Below the pieces are notes generated by a model. It was not told where the DNA came from. It worked only from the letters and a program-made list of their open reading frames with translations, and did not search any database. This document shows positions 1-5,629 of a DNA stretch of 5,629 nucleotides, piece by piece; positions within the stretch are counted from its first letter, which is position 1; each line of letters begins with the position of its first letter. Source of the stretch: Muribaculaceae bacterium (GTDB taxonomy: Bacteria > Pseudomonadota > Alphaproteobacteria > Rs-D84); NCBI GenBank assembly GCA_023665245.1, contig JAMPEH010000168.1, positions 1-5,629 of the forward strand, read 5' to 3'. Made by a program: the position numbers and the translations under genes.

Positions 1-3
1 TAG

Positions 4-32
4 TTAATATTGTAAAAACATCACAATATTAA
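4..32. promoter_or_regulatory. 10-bp perfect inverted repeat in the leader of the first gene
   Basis: The arm ttaatattgt at 4-13 is the exact reverse complement of acaatattaa at 23-32, leaving a 9-base spacer. Pairing stops at 3/33 (g against t). The repeat ends 12 bases before the first start codon. It has only two G-C pairs and is followed by taaaaacc rather than a T-run, so it does not look like a standard intrinsic terminator. The left arm contains TAATATTG (5-12), one mismatch from the Bacteroidota -7 consensus TAnnTTTG, but a -33 element would fall outside the window. It could be an operator, a 5'-UTR hairpin, or the tail hairpin of an upstream gene. The repeat is seen directly; its role is inferred. 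Confidence 0.5.
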
Positions 33-44
33 TAAAAACCTGTC

Positions 45-482
45 ATGATGAAACGATTGTGCCCAAAATTCATTCTAATTGCAATGATGGTTGCTCTGTA
101 TTACGGCATGATTGTTTCCCAAACCATAAGCTACGGCTATGACGCAGCAGGAAATCGCATCAAACGCGAGATAATAATCGACACACAAGAAAACCCAAGC
201 AAGAAAACACAGAAAATAACACCTATCGAATCTTTGGGCGATAAAACCATCAAGATTTATCCCAATCCCACCAAAGGTATATTAAAGGTTGAGGTATCAG
301 ACTGCACAGAAGCAGACAACGTTACACTCACAATTTACAACAGTTCAGGCGCAAATCTAAAGACAATAACAGTTCAAGAACCAACAACTACAATCGACAT
401 AACAGATTATGCGCAAGGGATCTACTTTATGCGAATACAGATTCTTGACAAAGAATCTACGTGGAAGATAATCAAAGAATAA
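45..482 (+). CDS. Secreted mini-protein: signal peptide, one YD motif, T9SS type A sorting domain
   Basis: This 145-residue protein has three parts. Residues 1-25 are a Sec signal peptide (Lys/Arg start, then a hydrophobic stretch at about 9-24), probably cut before Q26. Residues 29-42 carry SYGYDAAGNRIKRE, one YD/RHS-type motif. Residues about 64-145 form a complete T9SS sorting domain with YPNPTKG (72-78), IYNSSGANL (97-105), TDYAQGIYFMRI (120-131) and the terminal KIIKE. By family knowledge such domains send proteins across the outer membrane through T9SS, after which the domain is removed and the protein is often attached to the surface. Only about 40 residues remain between signal peptide and sorting domain, with no catalytic motif, so the function is unknown. 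The start is well bounded: an in-frame TAA lies at 33-35, and ATG 45 and ATG 48 are adjacent alternatives. No Shine-Dalgarno is visible. The gene lies 51 bp before a giant RHS gene on the same strand and is probably cotranscribed with it. It could be a partner of that protein or the decayed end of an older RHS gene. Confidence 0.92.
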   Translation: MMKRLCPKFILIAMMVALYYGMIVSQTISYGYDAAGNRIKREIIIDTQENPSKKTQKITPIESLGDKTIKIYPNPTKGILKVEVSDCTEADNVTLTIYNSSGANLKTITVQEPTTTIDITDYAQGIYFMRIQILDKESTWKIIKE

Positions 483-533
483 ATAAATTCCTTCCAAAAT
501 GTCCAATTAACAACAACCGACAAAATCAAGCAA
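483..533 (+). other. Intergenic gap without terminator or ribosome binding site
   Basis: These 51 bases between the mini-protein and the giant gene are A-rich. They contain no hairpin followed by T-run and no GGAGG-like sequence before ATG 534. Lack of a Shine-Dalgarno is normal in Bacteroidota. The short gap and absent terminator support cotranscription of the two genes. Confidence 0.6.
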
Positions 534-3500
534 ATGAAAAAACAACCTCTCCATTGGCTATGCTTGCTTATTATATTCTGCCATAATTATGCTTATGCGC
601 AACCTGAACAAAACAATGGAGAGCTAAATACAGAAGAAAATACATACATTCCCACATCAACAGAAATAGATCAACACAATGTCGTAGGAGAAATACCACT
701 AAACTCCGGATCCACCCCCTCAGGAGCCAAGACATACCAAGTACCGATAGAAACAGCCCCCGGCATAAACGGTTTTCAACCGAATCTGTCATTGAGCTAC
801 AACAGCATGCAGAGCTATTCCCCAGTAGGAGTAGGTTGGAGGCTTGACGGTATACCCCAAATCAGCCGAATGGGCAAAAACATATATTATCACGGAAAAA
901 CAGAAGGAATAAACCTGGACAACACCGACACCTTTGTTTTAGACGGTATTACATTAATAAAAACAGAAGACAGATCAACAACAGGATATTTCATATACGA
1001 ATCAGTGCAAGGAAATATCAAAATCAAAGGGTATATCAAAGGAGAAATAATGCAATATTTCGAGGTATACTATCCAGACGGCAACAAAGGGATTTTTGGC
1101 TACCCCAACTCCACAGAAAACAATCTGTACTATCCGATAACCAGCATAACAGACCTGCACGGAAATATAATTACATACGACTATATATACTCAGGCAACG
1201 ATTACTATATAAATAAGATTCAATACAATGGCGCATCAATAGAATTCAGTTATAACACAGATAACTTCAACACACCGACATACTGCGCCGGGAAGAAAAT
1301 AGAACACACAAAAATACTATATCAGATACGCTGCAAAAACGAATCCGGCACCTTGGGAACTTACACACTCAAGCAAACAAATTATACAGGATTAGCACAA
1401 CTAAAACAGATAGACTACACAAAAGAGAACAAAAAACTCAATCCCATAAAATTTGAATATGGAGACGGAGATCTATTTGGAAGCTATAGTTCAAAAACAA
1501 CAATTCTGACCAAATACTTTCCATATGACCAGCCCTCCAATATAAAAGCAATACGAGGGAAATTTGACAACTTGAACAAATCCGACGGAGTAATAGCCCA
1601 GTTGTACAGGAATCCCTATATCAAACACTACAAGAAAGGGGGACTCTTTAACCATACAGAAAACTACTTCACAAACCAATATGGAGAAAACGAAGATATA
1701 TTTGTATATACAGATATAGGAGACAGCTTCGTGAGTCCCATACCCCAATTAACAACCGGCACCGGCTTTGTAGATATACTATGTGCAGATATAGAAGGGA
1801 AACAAGAAGAACGGATAATAAAGATAAACAACTATGTTTCAAACAATACAGACAAAATAGACTTTCATATCTATAAATACACCCTGACAAAAGGGTTCAC
1901 CGAATACCTGACAAGAACCTTTTCATTTAACACCGTATTTACAGACAACGGAAAAAACCAAAGCATCCAGCCCAAATATTATTATGCAGGAGACTTCAAC
2001 GGAGATGGGAAGCTGGAGATATTGGCAGTATCCGTCGACAATCCATTCGGAGAAATAGAGAGGCCCAGCAAATGTTACATATTTAATCTTGAGACAGGAG
2101 AGACTCTATATGAATCCCAACTATTTACATTCAAAGCAGAATTTCCCGAAGCCGGAGTAAGTTATCCGATAGGGACAAAATTAACACAAGATTTGATATA
2201 TGTAATAGACTACGACGGAGATGGTAAATCAGACATATGTCATATCAACGAGTCAGGATTGTCCGTATACACCTTTACCACGACAAATACCGGATTAATC
2301 GGCAAACAGACACATAGTGGCAATGAATTAAACCTCAGTAAACTTGATAAAAGAGATCTAATCCCTGGTGACCTTAACGGAGACGGCTTGACCGATCTTG
2401 CGCTATCACCAGAGAAAACCATGTACAGCCCCTCCCAATGGGAGATATACTACTCAATGGGAGATGGACAATTTAACAAAGAGACATGCAAAGGAGCAGG
2501 CGTCAACGGAGCCATGGCAACAAGGTTTCACCTTCTTGATATAAACGGAGATGGTAAATCAGACCTTATCAGATGCGATAAGTTGAATATAGAAACCTAT
2601 CTCATGACAGACCAAGGGTTCCTGCTTAAAGGCACAATAGAAAACCCATCCGAAAGCATAATAGTTATACCCGTAGCAAACACATCACGCAACACCTTCC
2701 CAAGTTTGCTACTGCTTAATAACAGCGAGATAATCCAATACTCCTATTCAAGAAACAATATCAAAGACAATCTTCTAACAGAAGCCCATAGCAGTTTTGG
2801 TATTAAAGAGAAAAATGAGTACGGCTTCATCAACAACCTGGGAATAGAATCCGGACTATATATAACCGGGGCCAATGCAACATACCCATATATCAACATA
2901 GTAGAAAGCCTACCAGTACTTGCCTCCACAGAAACATACTTAGATGATGAAGTAATAAATGAAAGTGAATACCAATATACAAATGCAGTTGTTCACAGAC
3001 AAGGACTTGGTTTCTGTGGGTTTGAAAAGATAAAGATAACCGACAGTCTCAACGGCACAATAATAAGAGAGTACGAACCCTTTAAATTCGGGATGCAGAA
3101 AAGTGAGACAACACGCGGAGCCAAAATAGATTTTACTAATCGCGTAGAAATCTCAGCCAATAAAACATACAAATTATTGGTAGAACGAAAAAGAGAAGAA
3201 AACCTACTTACCGGAAGCATAATCAAGACATCATGCAGTTACAACAATTATGGTTACCCATGTTACGAATTTACAGAAACCACCGACAACCTTGATATAG
3301 AGACAAGCAGAGAATATGTAAACTACGAAGATATCGATAATCCGGAAACCGGTTATATAATCGGATTAGTATCAATGCAAGCTACTACAAAAACCCGTAA
3401 TGGAATAGATTGGTACACAGAGAAAGAAATAATACCGTCATATTCAAGAGGACTGCCATTATCAAAGGAGACATTTAAGAATGGAAACCAAACAAGACTT

Positions 3501-5629
3501 GAAACATACAGCTACGACTCCCGAGGCATAATTATAGAAGAAACAATTACACCCTACAACTCCGATAACACACATAAGAGCACATATTCATACGACACAT
3601 ACGGCCGACTTCTAAAAGAAACCGATCCGGCAGGACACACAAAACAATATGCCTATAATCCACAAGGACTAATAGATAAATCCACAGACATCCGCGGAAA
3701 CATCACAACCTATGAATACGATACATTTGGGCGCCAAAAAAAGATAAATAATCCCGACGGCACCCAACAGACACTTGAATATACATGGGAAACCACAGAC
3801 AACGGAAGGATATACTCAATAACAGAAACAACGACAGGGAGTCCAACAGTAAAAAAATACTACGACGCCCTGAACCGGGAAGTACGTAAAGAAGAAACCC
3901 GCTTTGACGGTTCCACAATAAAAACAGACAAACAATACGACAACAAAGGGAACCTGATATCAGAATCACTGCCATACAAAACAGGTCCTCCATCACTTTG
4001 GGTTGACTACACATATGATTCAAACAACAGACTCACAAGCAGACAAGAACCCACCGGCAAACAAACCAACTATAGCTATGCAAATAACTTCGTAATCGAA
4101 GATGACGGAATAAAACAGACAGTCAAAGAATACAACACAGCCGGAGAACTGCTCTCCGTATCAGATCCCGAAGGGATAATATACTTTGAATTAGGGGCAG
4201 ATGGGCAGAAACAGAATGTATTAATATGCCACGAAACAGAATCCGCAGAAATAAACACAAGTTATCAATATGATGACTACCGCCGGGTCATCTCCATAAA
4301 CGACCCAAGCCATGGAGAGACAACCACCACATACGACAAAGATGGAAACATCGCAACACAAACAGATGCAAACGGAGCGACAATATCATATGAATACGAC
4401 AGCTACGGCAGACTGATAAAAAAGACCTTCCCCGGATTCAGCACAACATACACATACAACGAATATAATGAGCTCATTTCACAGAAATCAACAAACCAAA
4501 CATACAAGACATTCGACTACGATACATATGGCAGACTAATATCCGAAACAGAAGGAGGAACCAGAGGAGCATGGTTAAGAAAAGATTATACCTATTCCGA
4601 AGGTAATATCTCCACAATAACCTACACCTCCAATTATGGCAAACTGACAACAGAAAACTACACATATACCAACGGACATCTGACAGAAGTCAAAATCTCA
4701 GGCGGACAAACCATCTACAAACTCCAGCAAGAGAACGAATTCGGCAAGCCCACGCAAGCCTTGACAGGAGGGATAACAAGATACTATACATATGACGAAT
4801 ATGGATTCCCCACTTCACGTTCAGCAGAAACAGAAGACAAGATATATCAAGACGAATCATATGAATTCGACACCCACAGATCAAACCTCGCAACAAGGTC
4901 AGACTACATATACGATGAATATAAATACTTCGATTATGACAATCAAGATCGACTAATCAACGATAATGGTATATACATTGATTATGACCTCAATGGAAAC
5001 ATCATCGAAAAAAGTGGCATAGGTACATATCAATACAATAATAACACCAAACCATATGCCGTCACCGACATAATCCCATATTCAGAACCAGCCGGTTCCC
5101 TAAAAAGAGAACAAGATATAGAATACGCCTCCTTTTCGCGACCAACAAAAATTACCGAAAACGGATATACTGCAAAATTTGAATATAATGCAGATGGAGA
5201 TCGCGTAGAAATGGCCATAGCTGGAAACATTCTATACGACCGTCTTGAACGCACATATTTGGGAGGATGCTACGAATGCGATGATAATGGATTGGCAACC
5301 GATAATTTCTTCGAAAAGTTATACCTGATGGGAGATTACTACTCCGCACCATCGGTACTTCTATCCGGAGAAATAATAAGTCAAGAAAGGTTTGACACAA
5401 TACCATCAATAAAAGGAGATTCACTTATATGGGGTGAGGTTCCTGCCGAGCCAATTGATCCGATACGACCACTTGGGCTGGAACCGGGAGTTATTACAAT
5501 CCCGGGATATTTTACACACACTAAAGCACATGTTGGCGGAGTTCATCAGATACTGCGAGACTATTTAGGGAGTATAACCCATATAATAAAACCTGACGGC
5601 ACAGAAGCCGAGACCCTCAGTTATGATGC
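534..5629 (+). CDS. Secreted SpvB/TcdB-type RHS repeat protein (fused TcB-TcC-like), 3' end outside the window
   Basis: One open frame of 1698 codons runs off the window end with no stop or frameshift. In order: signal peptide 1-22 (cut at AYA|Q, residues 20-23); SpvB-like domain from about 58, with SGSTPSGAKTYQVPI, PNLSLSYNS (83-91) and GVGWRLDGIPQISR (100-111 region); Asp-rich FG-GAP/VCBS loops at about 419-677; a TcdB-like middle region including GLGFCGFEK (824-832), close to the usual GRGFLGF; YD repeats at about 992-1557; and the start of the RHS core, YLGGCYE, YLMGDYYSAPSV and RDYLGSI (1675-1681), ending at SYD (1696-1698). In characterised Tc and Rhs proteins this architecture builds a shell around a C-terminal toxin that is cleaved off after the core. 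Toxin activity here is inferred, since the tip is not in view. There is no PAAR or other type VI secretion N-terminus; Sec export is the first step. ATG 534 is chosen because the signal peptide follows directly and no alternative start lies between it and the upstream stop. Ile codons are strongly biased to ATA. A surface adhesin or wall-like RHS role is the main alternative. Confidence 0.95.
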   Translation, partial: MKKQPLHWLCLLIIFCHNYAYAQPEQNNGELNTEENTYIPTSTEIDQHNVVGEIPLNSGSTPSGAKTYQVPIETAPGINGFQPNLSLSYNSMQSYSPVGVGWRLDGIPQISRMGKNIYYHGKTEGINLDNTDTFVLDGITLIKTEDRSTTGYFIYESVQGNIKIKGYIKGEIMQYFEVYYPDGNKGIFGYPNSTENNLYYPITSITDLHGNIITYDYIYSGNDYYINKIQYNGASIEFSYNTDNFNTPTYCAGKKIEHTKILYQIRCKNESGTLGTYTLKQTNYTGLAQLKQIDYTKENKKLNPIKFEYGDGDLFGSYSSKTTILTKYFPYDQPSNIKAIRGKFDNLNKSDGVIAQLYRNPYIKHYKKGGLFNHTENYFTNQYGENEDIFVYTDIGDSFVSPIPQLTTGTGFVDILCADIEGKQEERIIKINNYVSNNTDKIDFHIYKYTLTKGFTEYLTRTFSFNTVFTDNGKNQSIQPKYYYAGDFNGDGKLEILAVSVDNPFGEIERPSKCYIFNLETGETLYESQLFTFKAEFPEAGVSYPIGTKLTQDLIYVIDYDGDGKSDICHINESGLSVYTFTTTNTGLIGKQTHSGNELNLSKLDKRDLIPGDLNGDGLTDLALSPEKTMYSPSQWEIYYSMGDGQFNKETCKGAGVNGAMATRFHLLDINGDGKSDLIRCDKLNIETYLMTDQGFLLKGTIENPSESIIVIPVANTSRNTFPSLLLLNNSEIIQYSYSRNNIKDNLLTEAHSSFGIKEKNEYGFINNLGIESGLYITGANATYPYINIVESLPVLASTETYLDDEVINESEYQYTNAVVHRQGLGFCGFEKIKITDSLNGTIIREYEPFKFGMQKSETTRGAKIDFTNRVEISANKTYKLLVERKREENLLTGSIIKTSCSYNNYGYPCYEFTETTDNLDIETSREYVNYEDIDNPETGYIIGLVSMQATTKTRNGIDWYTEKEIIPSYSRGLPLSKETFKNGNQTRLETYSYDSRGIIIEETITPYNSDNTHKSTYSYDTYGRLLKETDPAGHTKQYAYNPQGLIDKSTDIRGNITTYEYDTFGRQKKINNPDGTQQTLEYTWETTDNGRIYSITETTTGSPTVKKYYDALNREVRKEETRFDGSTIKTDKQYDNKGNLISESLPYKTGPPSLWVDYTYDSNNRLTSRQEPTGKQTNYSYANNFVIEDDGIKQTVKEYNTAGELLSVSDPEGIIYFELGADGQKQNVLICHETESAEINTSYQYDDYRRVISINDPSHGETTTTYDKDGNIATQTDANGATISYEYDSYGRLIKKTFPGFSTTYTYNEYNELISQKSTNQTYKTFDYDTYGRLISETEGGTRGAWLRKDYTYSEGNISTITYTSNYGKLTTENYTYTNGHLTEVKISGGQTIYKLQQENEFGKPTQALTGGITRYYTYDEYGFPTSRSAETEDKIYQDESYEFDTHRSNLATRSDYIYDEYKYFDYDNQDRLINDNGIYIDYDLNGNIIEKSGIGTYQYNNNTKPYAVTDIIPYSEPAGSLKREQDIEYASFSRPTKITENGYTAKFEYNADGDRVEMAIAGNILYDRLERTYLGGCYECDDNGLATDNFFEKLYLMGDYYSAPSVLLSGEIISQERFDTIPSIKGDSLIWGEVPAEPIDPIRPLGLEPGVITIPGYFTHTKAHVGGVHQILRDYLGSITHIIKPDGTEAETLSYD
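702..870 (+). other. SpvB/TcaC N-terminal signature region within the giant CDS
   Basis: Residues about 57-112 carry the conserved opening of the SpvB family (Salmonella virulence plasmid 65 kDa B protein; also the N-terminus of TcB/TcaC insecticidal toxin subunits). The marks are a Gly/Ser/Pro-rich start, the strand YQVPIETAPGINGFQPNLSL, the SYNS tetrad and GVGWRL followed by IPQISR. The full domain probably continues to around residue 350, but conservation is hard to judge by eye beyond this segment. In Tc toxins this part contributes to the shell wall. In Salmonella SpvB it precedes an ADP-ribosyltransferase, which is not expected at this position here. Confidence 0.88.
2215..2234 (+). repeat. 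20-bp direct repeat, copy 1
   Basis: acggagatggtaaatcagac is identical to bases 2545-2564. Both copies encode the same FG-GAP loop (xGDGKSD) in the same frame. The match stops at both ends: the flanking bases are g against a on the left and a against c on the right. Confidence 0.9.
2545..2564 (+). repeat. 20-bp direct repeat, copy 2
   Basis: This copy is identical to bases 2215-2234, exactly 330 bp (110 codons) downstream. Recombination between the two would delete or duplicate 110 residues without breaking the reading frame. Confidence 0.9.
3507..5210 (+). repeat. YD/RHS repeat region within the giant CDS
   Basis: This stretch encodes about a dozen YD repeats, usually YxYDxxGR followed by a turn and often DPxG or DANG. 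Clear copies start at residues 992 (YSYDSRG), 1018 (YSYDTYGRLLKETDPAG), 1060 (YEYDTFGR), 1135 (YDNKGN), 1159 (YTYDSNNR), 1244 (YQYDDYRR), 1267 (YDKDGN), 1286 (YEYDSYGR), 1327 (FDYDTYGR), 1418 (YTYDEYG), 1466 (FDYDNQDR), 1484 (YDLNGN) and 1549 (FEYNADGDRV). YQYNNNTKPYAVTDI at 1499-1513 matches the pre-core strand often written as KPHAVT. In known structures these repeats form the spiral beta-sheet of the shell. Copies have diverged at DNA level, with only short shared words such as ggcagact. Confidence 0.92.
5256..5629 (+). other. Start of the RHS repeat-associated core domain, cut by the window edge
   Basis: YLGGCYE (from residue 1575), EKLYLMGDYYSAPSV (1594-1608), RDYLGSITHI (1675-1684) and the final ETLSYDA match the Bacteroidota form of the RHS core, which usually continues as WGR. 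The last codon is incomplete (GC, presumably Ala). In Rhs and TcC proteins the core ends in an aspartyl autoprotease that cuts the variable C-terminal tip. That part is not in the window. A CxxC pair (C1579, C1582) occurs in the GGCYEC segment. Confidence 0.85.

Larger units (their letters stand above)
1773..2567 (+). repeat. FG-GAP/VCBS-like Asp-rich repeat series within the giant CDS
   Basis: Four clear loops of the form GDxNGDGxxD/E occur: GDFNGDGKLEI (486-496), DYDGDGKSD (559-567), GDLNGDGLTDL (612-622) and DINGDGKSD (669-677). A weaker fifth copy, VDILCADIEGKQEE, sits at about 413-426 and has lost the DG core. Such DxDxDG-like loops bind calcium in FG-GAP/VCBS beta-propeller blades, and TcB proteins carry a beta-propeller at this place, where it docks onto the TcA pore. 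Calcium binding and propeller fold are inferred from family. Spacing between clear loops is about 73, 53 and 57 residues, roughly one blade each. Confidence 0.85.

Noticed and set aside
480..533. The mini-protein and the giant gene are in the same reading frame, with a single TAA (480-482) and 17 sense codons between them, suggesting a split gene or stop readthrough.
   Set aside because: The upstream protein ends with a complete T9SS sorting domain exactly at the stop, and the downstream one begins with its own full signal peptide. Seventeen stop-free codons are unsurprising by chance.
534..601. A lipoprotein signal peptide using C16 of the giant protein.
   Set aside because: The residues before it are L-I-I-F-C; Phe at -1 does not fit a lipobox. 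AYA|Q a few residues later is a good signal peptidase I site.
3507..5210. The repeated YD-coding segment as a possible tandem DNA repeat or CRISPR-like array.
   Set aside because: Copies share protein motifs but only very short DNA words, and spacing is irregular. This is ordinary divergence of an RHS repeat protein.
571..5424. Many open frames of 60-106 codons on the - strand across the large gene.
   Set aside because: They lie antisense to a frame with clear domain motifs from end to end. The A-rich, T-poor coding strand leaves few stops on the reverse strand. Their translations are hydrophobic, low-complexity and without recognisable domains.

Overview
The window looks like an accessory (polymorphic-toxin or surface-protein) locus from a Bacteroidota genome, most likely Bacteroidales. 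Three things point there. The first gene ends in a type A sorting domain of the type IX secretion system (T9SS). Both proteins have Sec signal peptides predicted to be cut just before a Gln, as is usual in Bacteroidota. There is no Shine-Dalgarno sequence before either start. GC content is about 40%, judged by eye from sample lines. Everything is encoded on the + strand.

Layout: positions 1-44 are an AT-rich leader with a perfect 10-bp inverted repeat. Positions 45-482 encode a 145-residue secreted mini-protein made of a signal peptide, one YD (RHS-type) motif and a complete T9SS sorting domain, with almost no other cargo. A 51-bp gap follows. From 534 to the end of the window runs one uninterrupted reading frame of 1698 codons with no stop, so the gene is cut off by the window edge. 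I followed this frame codon by codon to the last base. It encodes a signal peptide, an SpvB/TcaC-like N-terminal domain, a series of FG-GAP/VCBS-like Asp-rich loops, a TcdB-like middle region, about a dozen YD repeats, and the start of the RHS repeat-associated core domain.

Taken together this is a secreted fused TcB-TcC-like (SpvB plus RHS) protein with its small T9SS partner gene directly upstream. In characterised Tc and Rhs proteins the SpvB/beta-propeller/YD-repeat part forms a hollow shell around a variable, often toxic, C-terminal piece released by self-cleavage after the core. Here the window stops inside the core, so the cleavage motif, the variable tip and any immunity gene would lie just past base 5629 and cannot be judged. 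The main points of interest are the near cargo-free T9SS mini-protein, the Sec-exported fused architecture, the long linker inside the core region, an in-frame 20-bp direct repeat, and unusual ATA-heavy codon use in the large gene. I saw no RNA genes, insertion sequences or CRISPR arrays.
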